Counted from the stretch's first letter, positions 42,948 to 51,909 are shown. The stretch: DNA of 64,000 nt from Herbiconiux sp. SALV-R1 (GCF_013113715.1 NZ_CP053344.1:4333912-4397911), one strand, 5' to 3'. Notes: generated by a model from the sequence alone, not told the origin. Translations and numbers: made by a program.

Positions 42948-43724
42948 ATGGCCCGCTTCGATTCCACGGTCGCCGTCGTCACCGGAGGCGTCTCCGGCAT
43001 CGGCGCCGCGATCACCCGCCGCCTCGTCGACGAGGGTGCGAAGGTGTTCGTCGCCGACATCAACCAGGAGGCGATCGACGCCGCCCCCTCGACCTTCGGC
43101 GAGAACGTCGCGGGTCTGCGCACCGATGTCACCGACGAGACGGCGATGGAGGCGCTCTTCGCCGCGGCCGTCGAGCGCTTCGGCACGATCGATGCCGTCT
43201 TCAACGTGGCGGGCGGCTCGCGCCCCGGTCGTGTCGTCGACATGGATCTCGCGACCTGGGACTTCAACATCCGCCTCAACCTCTACGGCGCCTTCCTCGG
43301 CACGAAGCTGGGGGCGAAGCAGTTCCTCGCCGAGGGCAAGACGGGTTCGATCGTCAACATCGCCTCGCTCAACTCGCAGGTTCCCATGCACTTCGGCTCG
43401 GGCTATTCCACGGCCAAGGCCGGCGTCGTCATGTTCAGCCGCAACGCGGCGCTGGAGCTCGCCGGCGACGGCATCCGCGTCAACGCCGTGTCTCCCGGGC
43501 TCGTCTCGACCCCGCTCACCGGCGGACTCACCTCGATGCCCGGCGTCACCGAGGCCTTCCTCGACCGCATCCCGCAGGGCCGCCCGGCCGAACCCGAGGA
43601 GATCGCCGCAGTCGCCCTCTTCCTCGCCTCCACCGACGCCACCTACGTCAACGGCGAGAACATCGTCGTCGACGGCGCCTGGAACACCTCCGGCTACCCC
43701 GACCTCCGCCCCTTCCTAGCCTGA
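42948..43724 (+). CDS. SDR-family oxidoreductase
   Basis: A 258-residue classical SDR. Cofactor motif VVTGGVSGIGAAI, Asp in VADINQEA (favouring NAD), FNVAGGSRPG in place of the usual NNAG, and active-site IASLNSQ...YSTAKAGV (Ser, Tyr, Lys). The C-terminus NGENIVVDGAWNTSGY is typical. ATG 42948 follows GGAAAGG. Controlled, by position, by the divergent TetR. Substrate unknown. Confidence 0.93.
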   Translation: MARFDSTVAVVTGGVSGIGAAITRRLVDEGAKVFVADINQEAIDAAPSTFGENVAGLRTDVTDETAMEALFAAAVERFGTIDAVFNVAGGSRPGRVVDMDLATWDFNIRLNLYGAFLGTKLGAKQFLAEGKTGSIVNIASLNSQVPMHFGSGYSTAKAGVVMFSRNAALELAGDGIRVNAVSPGLVSTPLTGGLTSMPGVTEAFLDRIPQGRPAEPEEIAAVALFLASTDATYVNGENIVVDGAWNTSGYPDLRPFLA

Positions 43725-43740
43725 GGTATCCTCGACTCAC

Positions 43741-43968
43741 GTGGCGGCTCGAGGGAGATTGGAGCCGACGTATCGTGCGGAATTGCCGGGTCAGTCGTGG
43801 GATGACGGAGCCGTGATGCTCTTCATCGGTCCTCCGCACGGTCAGACCGGGCGAGAAATCGAAGTGTTGGTGAATGTGTACAGCGACGGCCGCCAGGCCG
43901 TGGTGTTCCATGCGATGCCGTTGGGGCCGAAGTTCCGGCGTTACAGGGAGGAGAACCCGAGTGGCTGA
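43741..43968 (+). CDS. Small protein, candidate toxin of a TA-like pair
   Basis: 75 residues, beta-rich: LEPTYRAELPGQSWDDGAVMLFIGPPHG, GREIEVLVNVYSDGRQAVVFHAMPLG and a basic end PKFRRYREE. No family recognised with confidence. GTG 43741 has no ribosome site, and TATCCT (43727-43732) ends 8 bp upstream, so a leaderless message is likely. It overlaps the following ribbon-helix-helix gene by 8 nt. The toxin role is inferred only from size and pairing. Confidence 0.55.
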   Translation: MAARGRLEPTYRAELPGQSWDDGAVMLFIGPPHGQTGREIEVLVNVYSDGRQAVVFHAMPLGPKFRRYREENPSG

Positions 43969-44317
43969 GATGACTGAGGCGCAGTACGAGGCAGTGGCTG
44001 CGCGTCTCACCGACCCGGCGACACCGCTCCCCGCGCCCGCGAACGTGCAGGCCGGTGCGGAGGCCGAGGCCGCCGGTCGCGCGTTGATGGTGAAGGAATA
44101 CGGCTCTGACGAAGCCCTCGATACGGTGCTGCGAGAGGCGGGGCGCCCGCGATTGGGCGAAAAGGCGCGCGGCGCATCGCCCACGGTGCGAGCACGGATT
44201 CCCGAAGCGGATCGCGCGGCGTTCGAGCGGCTGATGCAGCAGACGGGTAAGCGCGAGAGCGAGCTGGTGCGGGAGGCCGTCCACCGCCTGCTGGTCGAAC
44301 ACCACCTCGCAAGCTGA
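43961..44317 (+). CDS. Ribbon-helix-helix protein, candidate antitoxin
   Basis: 118 residues. The C-terminal third VRARIPEADRAAFERLMQQTGKRESELVREAVHRLL (about residues 73-108) reads as one ribbon strand followed by two helices (RHH/CopG-like). The N-terminal part (EAQYEAVAARLTDP, AEAEAAGRALMVKEYGSDEAL) would be the toxin-binding region. GGGAGGAG 7 nt upstream supports GTG 43961; ATG 43970 is an alternative. Overlaps the upstream small gene by 8 nt and probably represses the pair. Confidence 0.65.
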   Translation: MAEMTEAQYEAVAARLTDPATPLPAPANVQAGAEAEAAGRALMVKEYGSDEALDTVLREAGRPRLGEKARGASPTVRARIPEADRAAFERLMQQTGKRESELVREAVHRLLVEHHLAS

Positions 44318-44381
44318 CCCGCCGGATCACCCCGGTCAGCAGCCTCATGCGGTGCTGACGATGGATAGTGCGCGGCCGGAG

Positions 44382-45359
44382 TCAGCGACGAGCTGCTCCA
44401 GACGGCATCACATCGGTGCGGTCCGGGGTCGCTTCGCCCGACCGTGAGCTGACGCCCGAGGCGCCGGCCGTGGAGGTGGTGCGGTCGGCGAGGCGGAGGG
44501 CGGTGGTGCGGGTGGCGCGGGCGACGGCGGTGACGAGGCCGCGGGGGTCGCGGGCTGCGGCACGCGGGCCGGCGGGGGAGTCGAGCAGGGCGAGGGTGAG
44601 CTCGGCGCCGAACTGGTCGCCGGCTCCGACCAGGGCGTCGGGGGCGAGGTTGCCGACGTCGTAGGCGGGCAGATCGGTGCGTTCCCGGCCCCGGTAGACG
44701 GATGCGCCCTCGGCTCCCCGGGTCACGATCACGGCGGTCGTGGGGTGGGCGGCCGCCCACGCCGAGGCCGAGGCGTGGGCCCCGTCGAGCAGGTCTTCGT
44801 CGCTCAGCACCGCCACGTCGAACAGCGGCAGCAGCTGGGGCGCCTCGACGAACCGGCGCTCGTGAACCGCGTGGCCGCCCCGCGCATCCGTCTCGGCGTC
44901 GAGCTCACGCAGGTAACCCTGCAGCAGCACCAGGCGGAGCGCCTCGTCGGGCAGCGCTGCGGTGTACGCGGCGACGACCTCCGGCGCGGGGTCGGGCAGC
45001 AGGGGGGTGAAGAGCAGGGCGCGAGCCTCGGCGAGGGCCGGGGTGACGAGCGGCCCCGGCAGCCCGAGCGCGGCGGCCTCGGGCTGGCGCACGGCCTGGG
45101 TGCGGCGGATGCCGGTGAGGTCGTTCACGTACACCAGGGTGCCGGCGCGGTCGGCGGGTTCGAGCATCCGGAGCCCGGCGCCGAGCGCCTCGAAGTCGGG
45201 CCCGTGCGGGGCTGCGACCCGCGCGATGTACCCGCCGTCGCGCAGCACCGGCGCCATGAACACCGCGGGCGAGCCGGGCATGCGCCTGGTGCCGCCTGCC
45301 GTGACGATCTCGTCGACGCAGACGTGCCCCGCGATCACCACGCTCTCTGCCGCATCCAC
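44382..45359 (-). CDS. PfkB-family carbohydrate kinase
   Basis: A 325-residue ribokinase-type kinase. The N-terminal VVIAGHVCVDEIVTAGG strand is followed by a central Rossmann-like core and VIVTRGAEGASVYRGRE. The anion-hole/catalytic motif PDALVGAGDQFGAELTLALLD (G-A-G-D) lies near residue 250. The N-terminal G-G substrate motif is weak (RMPGSPAVFMAP). Phosphorylates a sugar or nucleoside in the cytosol; the substrate is not predictable. The C-terminal ~30 residues (TTSTAGASGVSSRSGEA) look unconserved. Confidence 0.88.
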   Translation of the reverse strand: MDAAESVVIAGHVCVDEIVTAGGTRRMPGSPAVFMAPVLRDGGYIARVAAPHGPDFEALGAGLRMLEPADRAGTLVYVNDLTGIRRTQAVRQPEAAALGLPGPLVTPALAEARALLFTPLLPDPAPEVVAAYTAALPDEALRLVLLQGYLRELDAETDARGGHAVHERRFVEAPQLLPLFDVAVLSDEDLLDGAHASASAWAAAHPTTAVIVTRGAEGASVYRGRERTDLPAYDVGNLAPDALVGAGDQFGAELTLALLDSPAGPRAAARDPRGLVTAVARATRTTALRLADRTTSTAGASGVSSRSGEATPDRTDVMPSGAARR

Positions 45360-45384
45360 CCCGAAAGCCTAAGCGAACGAACGA

Positions 45385-45423
45385 ACGACTCCCCCCGCTG
45401 CGAGCGCAGGCGGGGGGAGTCGT
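45385..45423 (-). terminator. Terminator of the fasciclin gene
   Basis: A perfect 14-bp stem ACGACTCCCCCCGC/GCGGGGGGAGTCGT with an 11-nt loop, 19 bp after the fasciclin stop on the minus strand. In that direction TCGTTCGTTCG follows. Confidence 0.75.
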
Positions 45424-45441
45424 CGTGGGGAGTGACGTGGG

Positions 45442-46131
45442 TCACATGGAGGGCATCAGCACCGAGTCGATGAGGTACACGGTGGCGTTGGCGGTCTTCA
45501 CGCCACCGCAGATGACGTTGGTCGAACCGTTGACGGTGAGCGAGTCGCCCGAACCTGCGACGGTGACCTCGCCACCCTCGACGGTCTTGTGGGTGCCGAC
45601 GATCTCAGACGGCGAGAGCTGGCCGGGGATGACGTGGTAGGTCAGCACCTTGGTGAGTGTCGCGGCGCCCTCGGGGGTCTTCAGCGAGTCGACGGTCGCG
45701 GCGTCGAGCTTCGCGAAGGCGTCGTCGACGGGGGCGAAGACGGTGAACTCGCCGCCGTTCAGGGTGTCGACCAGGTTGACGTCAGGGTTCAGCTGGCCCG
45801 AGACCGCGGCGGTGAGGGTCTTCAGCAGCGGGTTGTTCGAGGCGGCGGTGGCCACGGGGTCGGCCGACATGCCCTCGACGGAGCCGGCGCCGTCCGGAAC
45901 GGCCTCGGCGTAGGCGGCGCAGCCGGGGCCGACGAGGTCGGCTGCCGGGTCCATCGCCTCGGCGGTGGGGCTCGCCATGGGGGTCTCCATGGGGCTCGAG
46001 GTGGCCGAGCTCTCCGACGAGCCCGAGCCTGAGGTGGTGGTGTCCGACGCGCCCGAACAGCCGGCGAGGCCGAAGGATGCTGCTGCCGCGATGGCGAGGA
46101 CGGTGAGAGTGTGACGCTTGGTGATACGCAT
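45442..46131 (-). CDS. Fasciclin-domain lipoprotein
   Basis: 229 residues. Signal peptide with lipobox FGLAGC (lipid-anchored Cys 25), a Ser/Thr/Met-rich linker, then one fasciclin (FAS1) domain: [28 protein letters not shown] (H1 motif), [13 protein letters not shown] (H2 YH motif) and [12 protein letters not shown]. Related to MPT70/MPT83-type secreted antigens, which in mycobacteria are controlled by SigK/RskA. The sigK-rskA pair lies directly divergent here, conserving that regulatory neighbourhood. Confidence 0.94.
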   Translation of the reverse strand: MRITKRHTLTVLAIAAAASFGLAGCSGASDTTTSGSGSSESSATSSPMETPMASPTAEAMDPAADLVGPGCAAYAEAVPDGAGSVEGMSADPVATAASNNPLLKTLTAAVSGQLNPDVNLVDTLNGGEFTVFAPVDDAFAKLDAATVDSLKTPEGAATLTKVLTYHVIPGQLSPSEIVGTHKTVEGGEVTVAGSGDSLTVNGSTNVICGGVKTANATVYLIDSVLMPSM

Positions 46132-46341
46132 GCTGAGGACTCCTTCTGGGGGAGAAGCCGACCGGAGGGATCAGGTGAGTTCCGCGGTCGGTTTCCGTTG
46201 CTTTGGAGGGGTTTCGGCACGGCCGGGGGATCGGTTTGGAAATTCTTTTCACGACCGATCCGGCAATCCGATCGTGTGCACCGCCCCGAACCTCTTCCTG
46301 ACAAACGCCCGCACCCACTAGCGAGAAAGAGCAGGTCTGTC

Positions 46342-46932
46342 ATGCTGGAACTCGTGGAGTGGGATCGTGAACCTGTGGTAGCCGATCCGCCGAGCCTCGA
46401 AGCGTTGCTCAGCCGAGTCTCGGCAGGCGACCAGCAGGCGTTCTCCGAGCTGTACGACCGCACCGCGTCGAGGGTGCTCGGACTGGTGCAGCGCGTGCTC
46501 ATCGATCACGCGCAGTCGGAGGAAGTGACTCAGGAGGTCTTCCTCGAGATCTGGAAGACGGCCTCGCGCTTCGAGCAGGGCAAGGGCAGCGCGGTGTCGT
46601 GGCTGCTGACGATGGCCCACCGCAGGGCCGTCGACCGCGTGCGCTCCTCCCAGTCGGGTCACGACCGCGACGAGCGCATCGGCCTCCGCGACCGCGAACC
46701 CGACTACGACCAGGTGAGCGAGACGGTCGAGATCCGCATCGAGCACGAGCGGGTGAAGCGGGCCATGGCCCATCTCACGGCCTTCCAGCGGGAAGCGATC
46801 TCACTGGCCTATTACGGTGGTCTCACGCACACGGAGATCTCGGCCAAGCTGTCCATACCGCTCGGCACGGTGAAGACGAGACTTCGCGACGGAATGATCA
46901 GACTGCGAGACGAATTGGGGGTGACCACATGA
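46342..46932 (+). CDS. sigK: ECF RNA polymerase sigma factor SigK
   Basis: A 196-residue ECF sigma factor. Region 2 (FSELYDRTASRVLGLVQRVLIDHAQSEEVTQEVFLEIW) covers about residues 35-72. Region 4 (AFQREAISLAYYGGLTHTEISAKLSIPLGTVKTRLRDGM) covers about residues 147-185. The sequence and the fused stop/start with an RskA-like anti-sigma factor identify SigK. Probable targets include the divergent fasciclin lipoprotein gene, as for mpt83/mpt70 in mycobacteria (analogy). Confidence 0.93.
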   Translation: MLELVEWDREPVVADPPSLEALLSRVSAGDQQAFSELYDRTASRVLGLVQRVLIDHAQSEEVTQEVFLEIWKTASRFEQGKGSAVSWLLTMAHRRAVDRVRSSQSGHDRDERIGLRDREPDYDQVSETVEIRIEHERVKRAMAHLTAFQREAISLAYYGGLTHTEISAKLSIPLGTVKTRLRDGMIRLRDELGVTT

Positions 46933-47795
46933 CCGGAACACGAGACGACGACGACGCCCGCCTGTTGAGCGGCGCCTACTCGCTCGACGCGTTGACCCGC
47001 GGCGAGGCCGATGAGTTCGACCGCGAAGCCGTCGACTCTCCCACTCTGCGCGACGAGGCGGATGCGCTGCGTGAGACCTCTGCCCTGCTCGGCCTCGCAG
47101 TCGCGCCGGTGCAGCCCTCTCCCCGGCTGAAGCTCGACCTCATGGCGAAGATCGCCGAGACGCCGCAGCTCGCTCCGGAGGTTCGGAACGCTCCTGATTT
47201 TCAGCATGCCCCGGTCACGTCGTCGCCGCAACAGGTTCAGGATGCTGTGGTCACCGTCGCTGCACCGATGGAGGTCACCGTCGCCGTCGCCGGGCCCGCC
47301 GAGCTCCGCTCACGCCGGCGCTGGTTCACCGGCCCGGTGGGCATCATCGTGGGCGCGGCCGCCGCTGCGGCGCTGTTCGTGGGGGGCCTCGCCGGAGGAG
47401 CGCTCATCAACGCGGGCTCCGGTGGCGCTCCGGTCGCCGAAGCCTCGGCGACCGCCCTCGCCGAGATCACCGCGGCGGCCGACAGTCAGCGCGCGACCGT
47501 GGAGCTCGACGGCGGCGGTGCCGCGACGCTGGTCTGGTCGGGCGAGCTCGGCCGCTCGGCGGTGCTCGTCGACGGGCTCGGCGGGCTGCCCGACGGCAAG
47601 GTCTACGAGGCCTGGTACATCGACTCCGACGGCGCGAAGCCTGCCGGCACCTTCACCCCGTCGGCCACCGGAACGACCTGGCACGTGCTCGACGGGTCGA
47701 TGCACGCGGGCGATTCGGTGGGTGTCACCGTGGAGCCGGCCGGCGGTTCGGCGACCCCCACCACCGACCCGGTGATCGTGCTCCCCTCAGCCTGA
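46929..47795 (+). CDS. rskA: Anti-sigma-K factor RskA
   Basis: 288 residues. The N-terminal cytosolic anti-sigma domain starts DARLLSGAYSLDALTRGEADEF (no HxxxCxxC zinc motif, as usual for RskA). One membrane helix GPVGIIVGAAAAAALFVGGLAGGALI lies near residues 138-163. The extracytoplasmic RskA domain contains GLPDGKVYEAWYIDSDGAKPAG and HVLDGSMHAGDSVGVTVEPAGG. The ATGA overlap with sigK (4 nt) couples their translation. Proteolysis of this protein would release SigK. Confidence 0.95.
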   Translation: MTGTRDDDDARLLSGAYSLDALTRGEADEFDREAVDSPTLRDEADALRETSALLGLAVAPVQPSPRLKLDLMAKIAETPQLAPEVRNAPDFQHAPVTSSPQQVQDAVVTVAAPMEVTVAVAGPAELRSRRRWFTGPVGIIVGAAAAAALFVGGLAGGALINAGSGGAPVAEASATALAEITAAADSQRATVELDGGGAATLVWSGELGRSAVLVDGLGGLPDGKVYEAWYIDSDGAKPAGTFTPSATGTTWHVLDGSMHAGDSVGVTVEPAGGSATPTTDPVIVLPSA

Positions 47796-47835
47796 CGGGC
47801 GGGGTCTGCCCGATCGGGCAGACCCGGTGTCGGAG

Positions 47836-47860
47836 GTCATGTGTACGCTGTTCACATGAC
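47836..47860 (+). promoter_or_regulatory. Inverted repeat over the start of the MFS gene
   Basis: Perfect 8-bp arms GTCATGTG (47836-47843) and CACATGAC (47853-47860) with a 9-nt gap. They cover both possible start codons (GTG 47841 and ATG 47856). Either a DNA operator or an mRNA hairpin blocking initiation. Confidence 0.5.
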
Positions 47861-49256
47861 GGATGACGCCATCGCCGCGACCGCTTCCACCGCCGACTTC
47901 GCGCACTGGAAGCGCAACGTCGCGCTGTTCCTGAGCGGCCAGACGATCTCGCTGTTCGGCTCCATGGTGGTGCAGTACGCCGTCATGTGGTGGGTGACGT
48001 TCGAGACGCAGTCGGGCCTCGCCATAGCCCTCTACGCCGTGGCCGCCTTCCTGCCGCAGGGCATCGTGTCGATCTTCGGCGGCGTGCTCGCCGACCGCAT
48101 GAACCGGAAGGTGCTCGTCATGGTGGCCGACGGCACGATCGCCGCCGTCACGCTCGCGCTCGCCTTCTTCATGCTGAACGGCATCAGCGATCTCTGGATC
48201 ATCCTGCTCGCCGTCGCGGTGCGCTCGGTCGGCGCGGGGGTGCAGACGCCTGCGGTGCAGGCGATGATCCCGCAGATCGCGCCGCCCGATCAGCTCATGC
48301 GGGTCAACGGTTTCTTCCAGACCGTGCAGTCGGCGATGGCCCTGCTCGCCCCCGCCGCCGCCGGCGCGGTCTTCGGTCTGTTCGGCATCGTCCCGGTGTT
48401 CTTCATTGACGTCGTCACCGCGGTCATCGGCATCGGCTTCCTGGTGTTCGTGTCGGTTCCGACCCTCGCGACGCTCGCCGAGAAGACCAGCAGCTACCGC
48501 GACGACCTGGTCGAGGGTGCCCGCTACATCTGGAACCACCGCATCGTGCGCTGGCTCCTCGTCGTGTTCGCCGTCGTCTTCCTGCTCACGGTCGCCCCGT
48601 CGTTCATCACCCCGCTGCTCGTCGCCCGCACCTTCGGCACGGAGGTGTGGATGGTCACGGTGCTCGAGATCGCGTTCAGCGTGGGCATGATCCTCGGCGG
48701 GGTGCTGGTGTCGACCGTGCTCGCCAAGCGCAGCCGCATCGGCCTCATCCTCACCGCCACCTTCGGCTTCGCCGTCTTCACCGTGGCGCTCGGTCTCAGC
48801 CCCAACCTGTGGGTGTTCTACGCCTTCATGTTCCTGTTCGGGCTCGGGGTGCCGCTGTTCTCCGCGCCGTTCATGACCTTGGTGCAGGAGACCGTCGACC
48901 CCGACAAGCACGGCCGGGTGTTCAGCTACGTCGGCATCGTGATGGCCCTCGCCACCCCCATCGGCATGACCGTGTTCGGCCCGCTCGCCGACGTCATCAG
49001 CGTGCAGCTGCTGCTCGTGCTGGGCGGGGTCGCCACCGTCGTGGTGATCGTCGTGGCCATCCTGCTGCCCTCGGGCCGCGCCGCCATCGCCGCCGCGAAC
49101 GCCACGCAGCGCGAGCAGCCCGCCGCGGAGGGCGGCGGAGAGCCAGGGGGCGACGGCGAGCATCCGGGCGACGGCGAGCATCGGGGTGGCGGCCCGCATC
49201 CGGGCGACGGCGAGCAGCGTGACGAGCCCGAGGCCAGCGCCCCCAGCCGCCTCTGA
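47841..49256 (+). CDS. MFS exporter (Tet(V)/enterobactin-exporter type)
   Basis: 471 residues, 12 predicted helices. FLSGQTISLFGSMVVQYAVMWWVTF in helix 1, GGVLADRMNRKVLVMVADG as the motif A loop, and AVQAMIPQIAPPDQLMRVNGFFQTVQSAMALLAPAAAGAVFG in helices 4-5. The ~50-residue C-terminus is hydrophilic with repeats of EHPGDGEH/PHPGDGEQ type. GGAGG 4 nt before GTG 47841 favours that start over ATG 47856. The substrate is probably a drug or siderophore-like compound. Confidence 0.9.
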   Translation: MYAVHMTDDAIAATASTADFAHWKRNVALFLSGQTISLFGSMVVQYAVMWWVTFETQSGLAIALYAVAAFLPQGIVSIFGGVLADRMNRKVLVMVADGTIAAVTLALAFFMLNGISDLWIILLAVAVRSVGAGVQTPAVQAMIPQIAPPDQLMRVNGFFQTVQSAMALLAPAAAGAVFGLFGIVPVFFIDVVTAVIGIGFLVFVSVPTLATLAEKTSSYRDDLVEGARYIWNHRIVRWLLVVFAVVFLLTVAPSFITPLLVARTFGTEVWMVTVLEIAFSVGMILGGVLVSTVLAKRSRIGLILTATFGFAVFTVALGLSPNLWVFYAFMFLFGLGVPLFSAPFMTLVQETVDPDKHGRVFSYVGIVMALATPIGMTVFGPLADVISVQLLLVLGGVATVVVIVVAILLPSGRAAIAAANATQREQPAAEGGGEPGGDGEHPGDGEHRGGGPHPGDGEQRDEPEASAPSRL

Positions 49257-49308
49257 GCAACCCGGGCAGCGGGGGTGCGCTTTCGGCACCGAGGCGTTTA
49301 CTGGGGCC

Positions 49309-50898
49309 ATGACCTCCCTCTGGCTCGACGGTCGCACCGCGGCACCCTCCATCCCCTTCGTCGACGGCGCCGCCTACGACGATGTCATCGTGGGCGCCGG
49401 CCTCACCGGGCTCACCACGGCCGTCATGCTCGCCCGGGCGGGTCGGCGCGTCGTGGTGCTCGAAGCCCTCGGCGTCGGTGCGCTCGCCACGGGCAACACC
49501 ACGGGCAAGGTGTCGTTGCTGCAGGGTTCGCGGCTGTCGACCATCCGCTCGCACCACTCCCGGCGGCTGCTGCGGGCGTACGTGGAGAGCAACCGCGACG
49601 GTCAGGAGTGGCTGCTCGGCTTCGCCGACGAGGCGGGGGTGCCGTATGAGCAGCGCACGGCCTACAGCTACTCCCAGCACGACGACGGCGCGTCGGCGGT
49701 CGACGACGAGTTCCGGGCCGCCCGCCAGGCCGGCCTCGACGTGTCGCTGGTGTCGGGCCGCGATCTCGAGACGACCTTCCCGTTCGCCTTCGGCGTCGCG
49801 CTGCCCGGTCAAGCCCAGCTCGACGCCGTCGACGTGCTCGACGCCCTCGTGCGCGAACTCCTCGCCGCGGGCGGGGTGCTGCACACTGGCGCGAGGGTCA
49901 CCTCCGTGCGCGCGAGCAAACCGGTGCGGGTGACCACGCCCCTCGGCAGCGTCTTCGGTCGCACGGCCGTGCTCGCCACCGCGACCCCCATCCTCGACCG
50001 CGGCCTCTACTTCGCCAAGACGACGGGCCTGCGGTCGTACGCCCTGGCCTTCGAGCTTCCGGATGCGCGGCCCGGCGACCTCGTCGACGGCATGTTCCTC
50101 TCGGTCGGCGACTCCGCCGAGTCAGGTTCCCGATCGCTGCGCACGGCGACGCGAGCCGCCGACGGGAAGGAATTGCTCGTGGTGGGCGGCAACGGGCACA
50201 CGGTCGGCCGACCCGGTGCCAAGTCGGAGGCCGAGCGGCTCGACCAGCTCAGAGCCTGGACGGGCCTGTTCTTCCCCGGAGCCGTCGAGACCAACGCCTG
50301 GTCGGCGCAGGACTACGAGTCGCACAACCTCATCCCCTTCGTCGGCGCCCTGCCGCGCGGCCGCGGCCGGGTGTACCTCGCCACCGGCTACGCCAAGTGG
50401 GGGCTCACCAACGGGGTGGCCGCGGCACTCCGGTTGCGCTCCGAGATCCTCGGCGAACCGCGGCGCGAGCGCGCCCACTGGCACCGCGTGCTGGGCACCC
50501 GCGTGACCCGGCCCGCCGACCTGGGTAAAGGCGCCGTGGCGGGCGCCGAGGTGGGCGCGGAGGCCGTCTCGGGCTGGTGGCACGCCGAGACCCGCCCGGT
50601 TCCCGTTCCGCGACCTGCGGAGGGCACGGGCCTCGTCGCCCGGGCGAAGGGGCGCCCCGTCGGGGTGTCGACGGTCGACGGCACCACCTGCGCCGTGAGC
50701 GCCGTGTGCCCGCACCTCGGCGGCGTGCTGGAGTGGAACGACGCCGAGCGCTCCTGGGACTGCCCGCTGCACGCCTCGCGCTTCACCGCATCCGGAACCC
50801 GCATCGAGGGCCCCGCGCTCAGCGACCTCGAGCAGCTGCCGCGCACCCCCGCCGAGCGCAAGGCCGCGCGCCGCGCCGCCCGCTCGCGCTCGCTTTAG
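49309..50898 (+). CDS. FAD-dependent oxidoreductase with C-terminal Rieske domain
   Basis: 529 residues. N-terminal DAO-type FAD domain: VIVGAGLTGLTTAVMLARAGRRVVVLE (dinucleotide-binding motif) and TTGKVSLLQGSR, with ATGYAKWGLTNGVAAALRL at the C-terminal FAD end. The C-terminal Rieske [2Fe-2S] domain has CPHLGG and CPLHAS (C-x-H and C-x-x-H ligands complete). This fusion is widespread in actinobacteria and bacilli; electrons probably pass from the Rieske cluster to FAD or the reverse. The ORF could extend upstream, but ATG 49309 lies after GGGGCC and fits the family. Confidence 0.92.
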   Translation: MTSLWLDGRTAAPSIPFVDGAAYDDVIVGAGLTGLTTAVMLARAGRRVVVLEALGVGALATGNTTGKVSLLQGSRLSTIRSHHSRRLLRAYVESNRDGQEWLLGFADEAGVPYEQRTAYSYSQHDDGASAVDDEFRAARQAGLDVSLVSGRDLETTFPFAFGVALPGQAQLDAVDVLDALVRELLAAGGVLHTGARVTSVRASKPVRVTTPLGSVFGRTAVLATATPILDRGLYFAKTTGLRSYALAFELPDARPGDLVDGMFLSVGDSAESGSRSLRTATRAADGKELLVVGGNGHTVGRPGAKSEAERLDQLRAWTGLFFPGAVETNAWSAQDYESHNLIPFVGALPRGRGRVYLATGYAKWGLTNGVAAALRLRSEILGEPRRERAHWHRVLGTRVTRPADLGKGAVAGAEVGAEAVSGWWHAETRPVPVPRPAEGTGLVARAKGRPVGVSTVDGTTCAVSAVCPHLGGVLEWNDAERSWDCPLHASRFTASGTRIEGPALSDLEQLPRTPAERKAARRAARSRSL

Positions 50899-50910
50899 GC
50901 CTGCACGGAG

Positions 50911-51828
50911 TCAGGAGGCGGTCGCTCCCGTCGTGGTCTCGGCCGCCGCGCCCGCGAGGGCGGCGCGTAGGGCTCGCACCGCATCGGTCGCCGAGCGCTC
51001 CGTGCGCACGGCCGTGAAGATCGTGCGCACGTCGTCGGACCCGAGGTCGACGACGTCGACGCCCTGCAGGATCTCGGCTCCCACCAGATCGGGGATGAAG
51101 GCGACCGCCGCTCCGCGTCGCACGAGTTGCGCGTGGAGCAGGGGATTCGAGCTCTCGTAGCGCACGTGTGGCTCGAAGCCGGCATGGCGGCAGCGGGCCT
51201 GGGCCCACCGGCCCGTCTGGGTCTCGGCCGAGTCCATGGCCCACGGTGAGCTGGAATGGGCCTCCACGGTGTGGGGGAGTGCGGCGAGAGCGCCGGTGCG
51301 CGGAACGGCGAGCAGCAGTCGGTCGTGGTGGAAGTCGAGGCGTTCCACACCCGCGATCACGGGCTCGGGCAGCAACGAGTAGCCCTCCCCGAGCAGCACG
51401 TCGAACTCGTGCCCGAGCAGTCCCTCGTAGGCGGTGCGGGCCTCGCGCTGCACGATCCTGACCTCGAGCAGCGGATGCTCGGTCGCCAGCTGCTCGAGGG
51501 CCCGTGGCACGAGATCGATCATCGCGGTCTGGAAGGCGGCCACCCTCAGCGTGCCGCGGAGCGGCAGACTGCCCGACGACAGTTCGGCCTCCGCCCGTTC
51601 CAGCACCGACAGCACGACCCGGGCGTGCTCGACCAGGGCGAGTGCGGCGCCGGTGAGCCGCACGCCGCGGCCCTCACGCTCGAGCAGCGGCACTCCCGTC
51701 TCGCGTTCGAGCAGGCTGAGCTGCTGCGACACGGCGGAGGGGGTGTAGTTGAGCACGCGGGCCACCTCCGCCAGCGAGCCGACACGGTGCAGCTCGCTCA
51801 GCAGACGGAGGCGCGGCACACTCAGCAC
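50911..51828 (-). CDS. LysR-family regulator
   Basis: 305 residues. N-terminal LysR helix-turn-helix LRLLSELHRVGSLAEVARVLNYTPSAVSQQLSLLERETGVPLLE (about residues 7-50), then the periplasmic-binding-protein-like effector domain with RGTLRVAAFQTAMIDLVPRAL. GTG 51828 is the start. Divergent from an EamA exporter gene across an ATTAGC-CCT-GCTAAT palindrome. It probably activates the exporter when its ligand accumulates. Confidence 0.93.
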   Translation of the reverse strand: MLSVPRLRLLSELHRVGSLAEVARVLNYTPSAVSQQLSLLERETGVPLLEREGRGVRLTGAALALVEHARVVLSVLERAEAELSSGSLPLRGTLRVAAFQTAMIDLVPRALEQLATEHPLLEVRIVQREARTAYEGLLGHEFDVLLGEGYSLLPEPVIAGVERLDFHHDRLLLAVPRTGALAALPHTVEAHSSSPWAMDSAETQTGRWAQARCRHAGFEPHVRYESSNPLLHAQLVRRGAAVAFIPDLVGAEILQGVDVVDLGSDDVRTIFTAVRTERSATDAVRALRAALAGAAAETTTGATAS

Positions 51829-51836
51829 GGGTACAG

Positions 51837-51851
51837 ATTAGCCCTGCTAAT
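51837..51851. promoter_or_regulatory. LysR-type binding site
   Basis: A perfect inverted repeat ATTAGC-CCT-GCTAAT in the divergent gap, 9 bp upstream of the LysR start. It matches the short AT-containing dyad preferred by LysR regulators. Confidence 0.6.
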
Positions 51852-51909
51852 GATTCGACGTGAACCATGTGAACTGGACGTGACGCGAGGGCTGCCCGAT
51901 CCTGGTGGG

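Noticed and set aside
46132..46341. SigK-type promoter in the fasciclin/sigK gap
   Set aside because: CCGATCC and CCGAAA words are present, but the spacing (about 10 bp) does not match known SigK promoters.
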